From NCBI GenBank assembly GCA_910579105.1, contig CAJTRT010000002.1:1-64000 (forward strand): a stretch of DNA of 64,000 nucleotides. The letters are read 5' to 3'. The position numbers and the translations under genes were made by a program. This DNA is from an uncultured Muribaculaceae bacterium. GTDB lineage: Bacteria > Bacteroidota > Bacteroidia > Bacteroidales > Muribaculaceae. Below are positions 14,947 through 24,054 of the stretch, in pieces. Position 1 is the first letter of the stretch; each line of letters begins with the position of its first letter. The notes under the pieces were generated by a model. That model was not told the origin of the DNA and searched no databases. It saw only the letters and a program-made list of their open reading frames with translations.

Positions 14947-16413
14947 ATGAACAAGAAACTCTACGGCAAGCTGGTTTTTGAGATTTCGCACCCCGGACGC
15001 TCCGCCTTCCGCCTCCCGAAGTCGGGAATCCCTGTTGTTGAAAAGACCGCCGCGGCCGCGATTCCCGCCGCGCTGCTACGCGAGCAGCCACTCGACCTTC
15101 CGGAATGTGACGAGCCGAGCCTGGTTCGCCACTACAACAACATGTCGACCAACAACTTCGGCGTCGACACCGGCTTCTACCCCCTCGGCTCGTGCACAAT
15201 GAAGCACAACCCGAAAATCAACGAGGAGATGGCCGCCCACCGCGGGTTCGCGTCGCTGCACCCCGCCACTCCGGCCAAAGCCGCCCAGGGCGCGCTCGCC
15301 CTCTACTGGGAGCTGCAACGGGCGCTCTCGGAAATCGGCGGCATGGCCGAGTTCACCCTCAACCCCTTCGCCGGAGCGCACGGCGAGCTTACCGGCCTGA
15401 TGGTGATCCGCGCCTACCACGACAGCCGCGGCGACGCCAAGCGCCGCAAGGTGATCGTGCCCGACTCGGCCCACGGCACCAACCCGGCTTCGGCCGCCGT
15501 CTGCGGCCTGGAGGTAGTCGAGGTAAAGAGCCGTCCCGACGGCACGGTGGATGTCGAAGACCTCCGCCCGCTGCTCGACGACACGGTGGCGGCCATGATG
15601 ATGACCAACCCCAACACCCTCGGAATCTTCGAGAAAAACATTCCCGAAATCGCCCGCCTCGCCCACGAGGCCGGGGCGCTGATGTACTACGACGGGGCAA
15701 ACCTCAACCCGATGCTCGGCGTGGCCCGCCCCGGCGACATGGGTTTCGACGTGATGCACATCAACCTCCACAAGACATTCTCCACCCCCCACGGCGGCGG
15801 AGGACCCGGCAGCGGCCCGGTGGGCGTGCGCGCCGGACTGGAACAGTTCCTCCCCTCCCCGCGGGTGAAGCGCCTGCCCGACGGCTCCTTCGCCATCGAC
15901 GCGCCTGAAACCGCCCTCGGCTCGATTTCCGCCACCCTCGGCAATTTCGCCGTGCAGGCCCGCGCGCTGAGCTACATCCTCTCGCTCGGCTCGGAGGGAC
16001 TGATGCAGGCCGGCCCACTCGCCACCCTCAACGCCAATTATATAAAGGAGTCGCTGAAAGACTGCTACCTGCTCCCGATCGAGGGGGTCTGCAAGCACGA
16101 GTTCGTGTTCGACGGCCTCCGCGACAAGTCGACCGGCGTGACGACCCTCAACATTGCCAAGCGCCTGCTCGACCGCGGCTATCACGCCCCGACCATCTAC
16201 TTCCCGCTCCTCTTCCACGAGTCGCTGATGATCGAGCCTACGGAGACCGAAAGCCGAGAGACGCTCGACGAGTTTATCGCCGCCATGCGCGACATCGCCC
16301 GCGAGGCCGCCGAGACCCCCGACGTGGTGAGGAACGCCCCCCACGACACACCCATCACCCACCCCGACGACACCGAAGCCGCCCTGCACCCGGTGGTAAA
16401 GTTCGGCGAGTAA
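14947..16413 (+). CDS. gcvPB: Glycine dehydrogenase (decarboxylating) subunit 2
   Basis: The catalytic PLP-binding half of the split P protein has 488 residues. The Schiff-base lysine is K276 in HINLHKTFSTPHGGGGPG, and the family segment DTGFYPLGSCTMKHNP lies near the N-terminus. It starts at an ATG 34 bp after gcvPA and leads into lpd 57 bp later. The substrate is glycine, with lipoyl-GcvH as the aminomethyl acceptor. Confidence 0.96.
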   Translation: MNKKLYGKLVFEISHPGRSAFRLPKSGIPVVEKTAAAAIPAALLREQPLDLPECDEPSLVRHYNNMSTNNFGVDTGFYPLGSCTMKHNPKINEEMAAHRGFASLHPATPAKAAQGALALYWELQRALSEIGGMAEFTLNPFAGAHGELTGLMVIRAYHDSRGDAKRRKVIVPDSAHGTNPASAAVCGLEVVEVKSRPDGTVDVEDLRPLLDDTVAAMMMTNPNTLGIFEKNIPEIARLAHEAGALMYYDGANLNPMLGVARPGDMGFDVMHINLHKTFSTPHGGGGPGSGPVGVRAGLEQFLPSPRVKRLPDGSFAIDAPETALGSISATLGNFAVQARALSYILSLGSEGLMQAGPLATLNANYIKESLKDCYLLPIEGVCKHEFVFDGLRDKSTGVTTLNIAKRLLDRGYHAPTIYFPLLFHESLMIEPTETESRETLDEFIAAMRDIAREAAETPDVVRNAPHDTPITHPDDTEAALHPVVKFGE

Positions 16414-16470
16414 CCCGCTTATACGAATTATAATTCTTATAAAAATTATAAACCATAAAAACCGCAACTC

Positions 16471-17808
16471 TTGGAAAACCAATTCGATCTGATAGTTATC
16501 GGCGCCGGACCCGGCGGCTACGAAGCCGCCGCGCTCGGTGCCGACGGCGGCCTGAAAACCCTCCTCGTGGAGCGAGACGAGCTCGGGGGCACCTGCCTCA
16601 ACCGCGGATGCATACCCACGAAATGCCTCTGTCGCTCGGCCGAGGTGATAGAAACCGCCCGCGGAGCCGCCGAGTTCGGCATCGCCGTCGATGACTCACC
16701 CAGGGTCGACATTCCAGCGGTAATCGGCCGGAAGAACCGCATTGTTGAGGATCTGCGCCAGGGAGTCGCCATGACCGTGGCCAAGGCGGAAACCGTTGTC
16801 GGCGAAGCCGAATTTACCGCCCCATCCACAATAAAGGTAAACGGCGAGGAATACACCGCCCCGAAAATCATAATCGCCACCGGCTCAGCGCCGGCCTCTC
16901 TTCCGATACCCGGCGCGGAACTCGCGACGGACTCCACCGCGCTCCTCGACATAGAAGCCCTGCCCCCCCGCCTGGCTATCATCGGCGGAGGGGTCATCGG
17001 CCTGGAATTCGCCTCGGTGTTCAAGGCGTTCGGTTCGGAAGTGACGGTTGTTGAATACTGCAAGGAGGTGCTCCCCCCGTTCGACCGCGACATTGCCAAA
17101 CGTCTGCGCGTGGCGCTCCAGAAAAGGGGCATCGCGTTCCACACCTCCGCCGAGGCCACATCGATTGAAAAGGCCGCCGACGGAAGCCTCTCACTGCGTT
17201 TCATCAAGAAAGGAAAAGAGGAGACGGTCGAGGCCGACGCCGTGCTGATGGCCGTAGGTCGCCGCCCCTGCCTCCCCGCCGGACTGGAAGCCGCCGGAAT
17301 CGAGGCCGGGAAGAGAGGCATAACCGTAAACGACCGCTTCGAGACCTCCGCGCCGGGAGTCTACGCCATCGGCGACTGCAACGGCCGCTGTCTGCTGGCC
17401 CACGCCGCCTCCGCCCAGGCCCGCGCGGTGATGGGCGGGGAGATTAACCTCGCGGTAGTCCCCTCGGCAGTGTTCACAATGCCCGAAGCGGCCATGGCCG
17501 GCGAGACCGAGGAGCAGCTCAAAGACCGAGGCGCCGACTTCAAAACCGCCAAAGCCCTGTTCCGCGCCAACGGCAAAGCCACCGCCATGGGGGAGACCGA
17601 CGGCCTTCTGAAACTCCTCGCCGCTCCCGACGGACGGCTTCTCGGCTGCCACATCCTCGGCCCGCACGCCGCCGACCTCGCCGCCGAAGCCGCGCTGGCG
17701 ATCGCCAACGGCCTCGACGCCGCGGCCATCGCCTCCACCATCCACGCCCACCCCACCCTCTCCGAAGCCCTCGCCGCCGCGGCCGCCTCCCTCGCTTCCG
17801 CGACCTGA
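16471..17808 (+). CDS. lpdA: Dihydrolipoyl dehydrogenase (glycine cleavage L protein)
   Basis: This FAD- and NAD-dependent disulfide oxidoreductase of 445 residues reoxidises dihydrolipoyl-GcvH. It has the FAD motif VIGAGPGGYEAA (9-20), the redox pair C42/C47 in GGTCLNRGCIPTK, the NAD-binding IGGGVIGLEFASVF, and the C-terminal HAHPTLSEAL with the catalytic His-Glu. The frame starts with TTG at 16471, and the conserved FAD motif begins at residue 9, so no later start is possible. Its place at the end of the gcv operon points to the glycine cleavage role. Confidence 0.94.
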   Translation: MENQFDLIVIGAGPGGYEAAALGADGGLKTLLVERDELGGTCLNRGCIPTKCLCRSAEVIETARGAAEFGIAVDDSPRVDIPAVIGRKNRIVEDLRQGVAMTVAKAETVVGEAEFTAPSTIKVNGEEYTAPKIIIATGSAPASLPIPGAELATDSTALLDIEALPPRLAIIGGGVIGLEFASVFKAFGSEVTVVEYCKEVLPPFDRDIAKRLRVALQKRGIAFHTSAEATSIEKAADGSLSLRFIKKGKEETVEADAVLMAVGRRPCLPAGLEAAGIEAGKRGITVNDRFETSAPGVYAIGDCNGRCLLAHAASAQARAVMGGEINLAVVPSAVFTMPEAAMAGETEEQLKDRGADFKTAKALFRANGKATAMGETDGLLKLLAAPDGRLLGCHILGPHAADLAAEAALAIANGLDAAAIASTIHAHPTLSEALAAAAASLASAT

Positions 17809-17819
17809 CCCGCCCGCAA

Positions 17820-17847
17820 GTAGGGACGCGCGGCCCGTGCGTCCGCC
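17820..17847. repeat. GTAGGGACGC half-element, core variant GCGG/CCGT
   Basis: GTAGGGACGCGCGGCCCGTG continues into CGTCCGCC. It forms a single hairpin of ten pairs with one G-U, immediately after the lpd stop codon. The partner arm downstream is decayed. Confidence 0.7.
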
Positions 17848-17908
17848 ACCCGCCATCCGTCCAGCGCGTCCGGCGGAAGCCGGACGAAACCATCCAATCC
17901 CCCCGCCT

Positions 17909-19732
17909 TTGAAAAAGCTCATCACAGCCGCCATCGCCCTCCTCCCCCTGCTGGCCTCCCCGCTGGTCCGCACCGTCGAGATCGGCCTCGCGGACGGCGA
18001 CGCGCTGCGCTCCGCCATAACCGAGGCCATTGGTGCCAAGATCAAAAACGACACCCTGGTAATCAAACTAATCAGCGGGCGCTACGAGTTCTCCCCTTCG
18101 ACAGCAGAGCGCCGCGAGCTATACATCTCCAACCACGACCAGGTAAACCCCAAGGCGGTCGGAATCCTGATCGAGAACACCCGTAACGTCATTCTCGACG
18201 GCGGAGGCGCCGAGCTGCTCTTCCACGGGCGCATGCTACCCGTCGCTCTGCTGAACTCCTCCGGCTGCTCCATGCGTAACTTCTCCATCGATTTCCCCAA
18301 CCCCCAAATCTCCCAGGTGGTAGTCGAGGAGAACGATACCGCTGCCGGGCGCGTCGCCTACCGCCCGGAGCCGTGGGTCGACTGGGAGGTGCGCGACAGC
18401 ACTTTCATCGTCAAGGGTGACGGCTGGGAGCACACCCCGAAAACTGCCATAGCCTTCGAGGAGGGCACGCGCCGAATCGTCTACCGCACCGGCGACCTCC
18501 GCGTCGGTGTCCGCAAGGTTTTCGTCGACGACAAGGGGCGGGTCAACGCTCCGTGGAAAGACCCGCGCCTGAAACCGGGCACCCGCGTGGCGATGCGCGG
18601 CTACGGCCGCCCGGCACCCGCCATATTCCTCAACAGCGACACAGCCACCACCCTGCTGAACATCGCCGTCCGTTATGCCGAGGGGATGGGGGTGCTGGCG
18701 CAGAACTGTGTTGACGTGAGCCTCGACAGCTGCGCCGTGGCGCTCCGCGTCCCCGAAGATCCCCGCTATTTCACAACCCAGGCCGACGCCACCCACTTCT
18801 CCTCCTGCTCCGGGACGGTCACCGTCGCCGACTGCCTGTTTGAAGGTATGATGGACGACGCTGTCAACATCCATGGCACCTACCTCAAAATAACCGAAAT
18901 CATCGACTCCGCCACCGTCCGCGGCCGATATATGCACCATCAGTCATGGGGCTTCCCCTGGGGCGCTCCCGGCGACACCGTGCGATTCGTCGCCTCCGCC
19001 ACGATGGACACCCTCGGCGCCCCACTCGCCATCAAGGCCATCCGTCCCCTCGCCGACAACGGCGCCCCACTCCCCTCCGCCCACGGAGCCCGCGAGTTCC
19101 TCATAACCCTCTCAGCTCCCATCCCCTCTCTTCCTATCGGCGAAGACTGTCGGGTGGAGCGAGCCGCGGCGAGCGGCTCCCTGGTGCGAAACCCCGCCCT
19201 CCCCTCACTCGGCCTGGAAAACCTATCGCGCACCCCTGCGGCGCGCTTCGCCCGCAACACCGTGCGTCACAACCGCGCCCGCGGCGCCCTGTTCTCAACC
19301 CCACGCCCCGTAGTCTGCGAGGACAACACTTTCGACCACACCTCCGGAGCCGCCATCCTCCTCTGCGGCGACTGCAACGGATGGTACGAGACCGGCGCGT
19401 GCCGCGACGTCACCATCCGCCGCAACACCTTCATCAACGCCCTGACCACCCCCTACCAGTTCACTGAGGCCGTCATCTCCATCTACCCCGTAATCCCCGA
19501 CATCGAGCACCAGCGCCACCCGTTCCACAGCGGCATCTCCATCACCGACAACCGCTTCGTGACCTTCGGCACACCCCTCCTCTACGCCAAGTCCACCTCC
19601 GGCCTCCGCTTCCTCCGCAACACCCTCGAGACCAACACCGACTATCCCCCCTACCATCCCGCCGCCACCCTCCCCATAACCCTCATCGCCTGCCCCGCCG
19701 CCGAAACCGAGCCGCCCCACCCCGCCAACTAA
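17909..19732 (+). CDS. GH110-type exo-alpha-1,3-galactosidase
   Basis: This 607-residue secreted protein has a signal peptide (KKLITAAIALLPLLAS) and a right-handed beta-helix. The N-terminal half matches the glycoside hydrolase 110 pattern: YISNHDQVNPKAVGI, DGGGAELLFHGRMLP, NFSIDFPNPQISQV and KPGTRVAMRGYGRP. GH110 enzymes, first described in Bacteroides fragilis, remove terminal alpha-1,3-galactose from blood group B or linear Gal-Gal structures. The start is probably the TTG at 17909, since upstream codons in frame read through the repeat and give a proline-rich nonsense leader. With the GH95 enzyme it suggests use of host mucin glycans. Confidence 0.85.
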   Translation: MKKLITAAIALLPLLASPLVRTVEIGLADGDALRSAITEAIGAKIKNDTLVIKLISGRYEFSPSTAERRELYISNHDQVNPKAVGILIENTRNVILDGGGAELLFHGRMLPVALLNSSGCSMRNFSIDFPNPQISQVVVEENDTAAGRVAYRPEPWVDWEVRDSTFIVKGDGWEHTPKTAIAFEEGTRRIVYRTGDLRVGVRKVFVDDKGRVNAPWKDPRLKPGTRVAMRGYGRPAPAIFLNSDTATTLLNIAVRYAEGMGVLAQNCVDVSLDSCAVALRVPEDPRYFTTQADATHFSSCSGTVTVADCLFEGMMDDAVNIHGTYLKITEIIDSATVRGRYMHHQSWGFPWGAPGDTVRFVASATMDTLGAPLAIKAIRPLADNGAPLPSAHGAREFLITLSAPIPSLPIGEDCRVERAAASGSLVRNPALPSLGLENLSRTPAARFARNTVRHNRARGALFSTPRPVVCEDNTFDHTSGAAILLCGDCNGWYETGACRDVTIRRNTFINALTTPYQFTEAVISIYPVIPDIEHQRHPFHSGISITDNRFVTFGTPLLYAKSTSGLRFLRNTLETNTDYPPYHPAATLPITLIACPAAETEPPHPAN

Positions 19733-19740
19733 CCCCCGCC

Positions 19741-19766
19741 GGTAGGGATGCTCCCCGGAGCATCCG
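19741..19766. repeat. GTAGGGATGC half-element, core variant TCC/GGA
   Basis: GGTAGGGATGCTCCCCGGAG continues into CATCCG and forms a 9-bp hairpin. The outer bases match the dispersed family; the core palindrome is again different. It lies just after the GH110 stop. Confidence 0.7.
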
Positions 19767-19835
19767 CTCCCCAAGCTCCCGCCAGCACCTGAAACGCGGC
19801 AAGCAGCCCCCGCACACGATTCCCGCGCACTCAAT

Positions 19836-19912
19836 CGGTGCGACAAGTCGCCCTCACCAGTACAAAAGCCATGGCAGCCCCTTTGTCTGTGTGGGTGCGG
19901 CTTGTCGCACCG
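19836..19912. repeat. Inverted repeat with GTGCGACAAG arms
   Basis: CGGTGCGACAAG at 19836-19847 is inverted at 19901-19912, with a 53-bp spacer. Each half is itself a small palindrome (GCGAC AA GTCGC), the same nested design as the GTAGGGAYGC family but with unrelated sequence. Confidence 0.65.
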
Positions 19913-20001
19913 CCATCCCGGCTCCTATCAAATCATAAGCCACACTATAGTGCTTTAACCTTATTTAACTAATTGGGGGGGGTAAAATGTGAAGTTTTGT
20001 T

Positions 20002-20009
20002 TAATTTTG
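20002..20009 (+). promoter_or_regulatory. -7 box for the 20066 gene
   Basis: TAATTTTG followed by CAGG fits the -7 consensus, 56 nt before the ATG at 20066, in an AT-rich patch that starts abruptly after the repeats. No convincing -33 element at the usual distance. Confidence 0.55.
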
Positions 20010-20065
20010 CAGGTTCAAACAACACTATCTTCAACCTCAAAACTAACCTTTCTAACTCTCACAGT

Positions 20066-21736
20066 ATGAAGAAACTACTACTCTTCTTCTCCCTGCTGCT
20101 CTCCCTCCTCCCCCTCCAAGCAGCCGCCGAAACCAAAACCGCCACCATAACCTTCGCTGACCAAGGCTGGGAGAATGCCAAAGTTTTATCTAATGTATCC
20201 TGCACAATCGTAGCATCGGACACAAAAGAGGAAATCGCCTCTGTAAAATTCTCGAAAGGGTCGAATTCGCTTGATCCAAAATATTATACATCAGATAAAA
20301 CCGCCAGAATATATGCGGGGAATATAATTGAAATAAAGGCAGTTAATGACACCAAGAACACTATAACCAAAGTTTCAAGTGCCCCATCAGCAACATTTAC
20401 AAAAGGCAATGATGGAACATTCTCATGCTCATCAAAAACAAACTTCAAAAGCATTACAGTTACTTACGAAGTAACACAGGTGACCTCTCCTGCCGAAATG
20501 CCCGAAGTGATCATAAACGGAATCGCAATCGAAGAAGGATGCTTCTATGAGGTTTCCAACGGCTCGAAAGCCGAAGTTTCCGCCAAGGACGCAACCAGCA
20601 TTTCAATTCTATACAACGATGGTAACGACCTCAATGAACTGACCGGCAGCAAAGGAACTTTCGACATAACCAACGCCGGGGAATATGTCATAGAATCTGC
20701 GAACGGCGAATATGGCGGCGAAACGCTTTCTTTCAACGTGAAACTCGTGGAACCGAAAGAGATAATATCCACAACAGATGTATGGGAAAAAGTCCTCTCC
20801 ACTGAAACAATCACTGACGAGGGAGAATATATCCTCGTTTGCGAAGACAAAAACGATGTTGCCTCTAACGAAGATAACGACAATAACAGGAAAGTCTTGC
20901 CTATATCCATTACCGACTCCAATATTAAATCACTGCTAACCCCAGAAGCGCAAAAACAGCCACTAATCCTAAATATCAAAAAAGAGGGCGAATCAAATTA
21001 TTATTTATTTGCCACGAACTACGCAGGCAACACATCAAAAGGCAACTACCTTACAGGCAAAGACTCCAAGAACTATCTGCTGATAGGCGAGAAGGATGCG
21101 TCAAAAGATAATGCCATAGCCACCATATCTATTACGGATGGAAATGCGACTATAACATTTACCAATATAAGTCGAACTATTCGCAGAAACAGTTCTTCCG
21201 ATTTATATGGTGCATATGCCCAAGGCCAAACCGCAATCCAGCTTTACAAGCGCGGCGCTGACGAACAGACCGTGACATACGAGTATTCCACCGCAGAGTT
21301 CCTCGACCTGCCGCAGTACGAGCATGACGCGCTGGCAAAGACCATAACGTTCAGCTGCTCGAACAAGAACGTGCTGTTTGAGGAAAGGCACTACGAACCG
21401 ACAACCGCGCAAACCTACGCTCCCAAGGCTGTTGCCGAGGGATGGAACGCGATTGCAGACAACGTGTTCGACCATTCCGCTTTCGACAAGGACATGGTGA
21501 TGGAAGTCCGTGCCTACCGCGAGGACGCTGACGGTAACCGCGTCATCGAGTCGCCGATCCACGCCATCAAAATCCCCGCCTCCGGCACCGTCACCGGCAT
21601 CGAGGGCGTTAACGCCGAGGCTGAGGGCGAGGGCGAGCTGTACAACCTGCAAGGCGCGCGTGTCGACCGCCGCGCCGCCGCTCCCGGCCTCTACATCGAG
21701 CGCCGCGGAAGCAAGGCCGTAAAGGTGGTCCTCTAA
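20066..21736 (+). CDS. Secreted protein with Bacteroidales C-terminal 'YNLQG' tail
   Basis: This 556-residue protein has a clear signal peptide (MKKLLLFFSLLLSLLPLQAAA) and no recognised catalytic motif. The N-terminal third is beta-rich with threonine-rich strands, the middle (about 240-420) contains a lysine- and aspartate-rich region, and the end holds TGIEGV, LYNLQGARVDRR and GLYIERRGSKAVKVVL. This tail is widespread on exported Bacteroidales proteins and resembles type IX sorting signals; the protein at 41283-42458 carries a related one. The middle of the gene (20160-21280) is much lower in GC than its two ends, suggesting mosaic origin. Confidence 0.75.
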   Translation: MKKLLLFFSLLLSLLPLQAAAETKTATITFADQGWENAKVLSNVSCTIVASDTKEEIASVKFSKGSNSLDPKYYTSDKTARIYAGNIIEIKAVNDTKNTITKVSSAPSATFTKGNDGTFSCSSKTNFKSITVTYEVTQVTSPAEMPEVIINGIAIEEGCFYEVSNGSKAEVSAKDATSISILYNDGNDLNELTGSKGTFDITNAGEYVIESANGEYGGETLSFNVKLVEPKEIISTTDVWEKVLSTETITDEGEYILVCEDKNDVASNEDNDNNRKVLPISITDSNIKSLLTPEAQKQPLILNIKKEGESNYYLFATNYAGNTSKGNYLTGKDSKNYLLIGEKDASKDNAIATISITDGNATITFTNISRTIRRNSSSDLYGAYAQGQTAIQLYKRGADEQTVTYEYSTAEFLDLPQYEHDALAKTITFSCSNKNVLFEERHYEPTTAQTYAPKAVAEGWNAIADNVFDHSAFDKDMVMEVRAYREDADGNRVIESPIHAIKIPASGTVTGIEGVNAEAEGEGELYNLQGARVDRRAAAPGLYIERRGSKAVKVVL

Positions 21737-21788
21737 AAGGAAAATTCAGCGAATAAAAGGAAATCCGGCGAACGCCGGGCACAAAATA

Positions 21789-21818
21789 CCGCGGCGGCCG
21801 CGAGAGCAGCCGCCGCGG
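21789..21818 (+). terminator. GC-rich hairpin after the tail-protein gene
   Basis: CCGCGGCGGC at 21789-21798 is perfectly inverted at 21809-21818 around a 10-nt loop. There is no T-run, so termination is only likely. It starts 53 bp past the stop codon. Confidence 0.45.
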
Positions 21819-21849
21819 GGCATCTCCCTCCTCAATTTGGTTAAAGTCC

Positions 21850-21885
21850 GTCGCCCGAAGCCACCCGGCTCCGGGCGACATTTTA
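21850..21885 (+). terminator. Terminator-like hairpin with T-run
   Basis: GTCGCCCG pairs with CGGGCGAC, then AGCC with GGCT inside, with one mismatch and an ACCC loop. ATTTTAATG follows. It lies 113 bp after the tail-protein stop. The rest of the 21737-22097 gap shows nothing else. Confidence 0.55.
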
Positions 21886-22097
21886 ATGAACCAACGTGGC
21901 GCGGACGGCGTTTTAATGGCAGAAAGACACATGTACCGGCCGGGGGCCGGATAGGAAATCACACAGGCGGTGTTGGAAGCGACACCGGGCAGCCCGGCAG
22001 ACGACGCGGAGAGGCCGGCACAGGCCGCCGCGGAAAAGAGAACAGGAGCAGCGCGCCATCACGGGCGACGCGGCTCCTTTATCTTTCCAGCCGGCGG

Positions 22098-22664
22098 TCA
22101 GTCGCCGGCCCGCAGGGGCGACTTTCGTATCACGGGCCAGCCCAACAGCCCGTTTTCCACCTTCAAGGCGAGCGGCGCGCCCTGGCGGACGCGGTTGTAA
22201 CGTTCCATGGGCAGGTCGAAGGTCTTCGTCCGGCCGTCTGTGAATCGGACAGCGATCCTGTACACATAGTAATGCTCGCCTTTGGTGTAGCGCCCGCGCC
22301 CGACGCGCCGGCTGCGGTAATGTTTCTCGCTGAACTTACGTTCGACCGTCACCTGCTCCTCGTGCAGGGTCGCGTCGTCGGCAAAGGCGTAGTTCATTCC
22401 CAGCACCGCGAAACCTGCCGCGACAGTAAGGCACGCGACCTGGACCGCGTCGCGCAGCCATCGCGGAAGCTCCGTCAGACGCCGCGACAGCGCCCCGCGG
22501 AACACCACCCTCAGCAGCAGCGCCGCGCAAAAGGCCACCCCCAGCGGGAGCCACCACTCCACCAGCGTCTTGGTGTAGAAAAACGCGGCGCCACCGCCGA
22601 GAACCATCAGCGCGAACACCACCGCCATAATGCCCAGGGTGCCCTTTGTCTCGCTCCACTTCAT
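22098..22664 (-). CDS. Membrane protein of unknown function
   Basis: This 188-residue protein has three hydrophobic segments (about 10-29, 36-54 and 74-92). A basic, tyrosine-rich soluble part follows (KHYRSRRVGRGRYTKGEHYYVYRIAVRFTDG; quoted only to show composition in two runs: KHYRSRRVGRGRYTK and GEHYYVYRIAVRF). I do not recognise a family. The C-terminal 90 residues look like a small beta-barrel domain anchored to the inner membrane. It is transcribed divergently from the M48 protease gene with overlapping promoters. Confidence 0.65.
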   Translation of the reverse strand: MKWSETKGTLGIMAVVFALMVLGGGAAFFYTKTLVEWWLPLGVAFCAALLLRVVFRGALSRRLTELPRWLRDAVQVACLTVAAGFAVLGMNYAFADDATLHEEQVTVERKFSEKHYRSRRVGRGRYTKGEHYYVYRIAVRFTDGRTKTFDLPMERYNRVRQGAPLALKVENGLLGWPVIRKSPLRAGD

Positions 22665-22689
22665 ATTCCCAATTCTTGAATATATACCG

Positions 22690-22706
22690 CGAATTTAGTA
22701 ATTTCG
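22690..22706. promoter_or_regulatory. Back-to-back -7 boxes between divergent genes
   Basis: On the minus strand TAAATTCG occupies 22690-22697, facing the gene at 22664. On the plus strand TAATTTCG occupies 22699-22706, facing the protease gene at 22745. The two boxes are one base apart, so RNA polymerase could probably serve only one direction at a time. Confidence 0.5.
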
Positions 22707-22744
22707 CGGCTATCCAACACTAACCAATTCTAACCTTCCGCAAT

Positions 22745-23536
22745 ATGAAAAAGAATATGTTAAAGGCGCTCGCCATAGCCCTGTGCGTGGCAGCGGCCGC
22801 TCCCGCCGCCCAGGCGCAATTCAACCTCAAGAAAGCGATCAGCGCCGGGGCGAAGGCTGCCAAGGCAATGACCCTCACTGACAAGCAGATGGCAGAATAC
22901 GTCAAGGAGTCGGTCGACTGGATGGACACCCACAACCCCGTCACTCCCGCCGACAACCCCTACACCATCCGCCTCAACAAGCTCACCGAGGGGCTTAAAG
23001 ACGTGAACGGCATACCCCTTAACTTCAAGGTCTACGACGTGATCGACGTGAACGCCTTCGCCTGCGCCGACGGCTCGGTGCGCGTGTTCTCCTCGCTGAT
23101 GGACATCATGAGCGACGACGAGCTCCTCGGAATAATCGGCCATGAGATCGGCCACGTCGGCCTCCACCACTCCAAGAACGCCTTCAAGCAGGAGCTCCTT
23201 ACCGGCGCTCTGAAAGACGCCGTGGCTTCCTCCGGCGGCAAGGCGGCGGCCCTGACCGAATCGCAGCTCGGCACCCTCGGCGAATCGCTCGTCAGCGCCA
23301 AGTACTCCCAGAAGCAGGAGAAGGAAGCCGACGACTACGGCTATGACTTCCTCAAAAGCCACGGCAAGAACCCCTGGGGCATGGTGGCGGCCTTCGAGAA
23401 GTTCAACAAGATGGAACAGGAACAGGGCGCCAAGTCGAGCTACATCAACAAGATGTTCTCCTCGCACCCCGAGACGGTGGACCGCATCAAGCGCATGACC
23501 GCCCGCTGCGAGAAGGACGGCATAGCCCGCCAGTGA
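22745..23536 (+). CDS. M48 family zinc metalloprotease, periplasmic
   Basis: This 263-residue protein has a signal peptide (about 1-24, cleaved near AQAQF). The M48 site is HEIGH at 133-137, with the third zinc ligand E194 in EKEADDYG, as in Oma1/BepA/LoiP-type proteases. It lacks the transmembrane helices of HtpX and the TPR domain of BepA, so it is a compact soluble or loosely attached periplasmic form. It is likely involved in envelope protein quality control; substrates are unknown. Confidence 0.88.
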   Translation: MKKNMLKALAIALCVAAAAPAAQAQFNLKKAISAGAKAAKAMTLTDKQMAEYVKESVDWMDTHNPVTPADNPYTIRLNKLTEGLKDVNGIPLNFKVYDVIDVNAFACADGSVRVFSSLMDIMSDDELLGIIGHEIGHVGLHHSKNAFKQELLTGALKDAVASSGGKAAALTESQLGTLGESLVSAKYSQKQEKEADDYGYDFLKSHGKNPWGMVAAFEKFNKMEQEQGAKSSYINKMFSSHPETVDRIKRMTARCEKDGIARQ

Positions 23537-23657
23537 CAGGCAGCGAAAGAGTATCCGACGGATTCCAGGCAGCCGCGGTTTATTCGGACTCCGTGCGAAT
23601 AAGCGCCTTAGGCCGAAAAAAGCAGCGTGCGGATGCCCTTATTACAACCAAAAAGAT

Positions 23658-23665
23658 TAATTTTG
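23658..23665 (+). promoter_or_regulatory. -7 box for the ferredoxin gene
   Basis: TAATTTTG followed by CAGC fits the -7 consensus. It stands 89 nt before the ferredoxin ATG; the leader is A-rich near the start codon (ACAACAACAATAATAACAC). Confidence 0.6.
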
Positions 23666-23754
23666 CAGCACGTTCGGGATGCCGTCGAGGCTCCCGGCGT
23701 GCTGCTCTCCGTTGAAGCGGACACAACACAACAACAATAATAACACTTACTACA

Positions 23755-23925
23755 ATGGCTTACGTTATCACTGACTCCTGCGTGGCTTGCGGCACCTGCC
23801 TGCCCAACTGCCCCGTTGAGGCTATCTCAGAAGGCGAAATCTACAAGATTGACCCCGACACCTGCATCGACTGCGGCACCTGCGCCAGCGTGTGCCCCTC
23901 CGAGGCTATCATCCCCGGCGAATAA
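23755..23925 (+). CDS. 2[4Fe-4S] ferredoxin
   Basis: This 56-residue protein, MAYVITDSC..., is a clostridial-type ferredoxin. It has two CxxCxxCxxxCP motifs: C9, C12, C15, C19 and C37, C40, C43, C47. Each set of four binds one cubane cluster, with the usual crossover of the fourth cysteine. It serves as a soluble low-potential electron carrier, for example for pyruvate:ferredoxin oxidoreductase or Rnf, neither of which is in the window. It has its own promoter and terminator and is probably well expressed. Confidence 0.95.
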   Translation: MAYVITDSCVACGTCLPNCPVEAISEGEIYKIDPDTCIDCGTCASVCPSEAIIPGE

Positions 23926-23945
23926 TACGCTACGGACCGATACAG

Positions 23946-23983
23946 CAAAGGCCGCTCCCCGCACCCCGGGGCAGCGGCCTTTG
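23946..23983 (+). terminator. Terminator of the ferredoxin gene
   Basis: AAAGGCCGCT and AGCGGCCTTT form a 10-bp stem (23947-23956 with 23973-23982), with further CCCC/GGGG pairing inside. The A-rich left foot makes it usable in both directions. Confidence 0.75.
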
Positions 23984-24054
23984 CCGTCCCGCCCCACATC
24001 GCGGTTCCTCGGATCCCCAGCCAGGCAGCTCCTATCCATTTCTTTTTGGAAAAT

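Noticed and set aside
23536..23715. A 60-residue open frame between the M48 protease and the ferredoxin
   Set aside because: It runs through the ferredoxin promoter region, has no similarity to known proteins and no start context.
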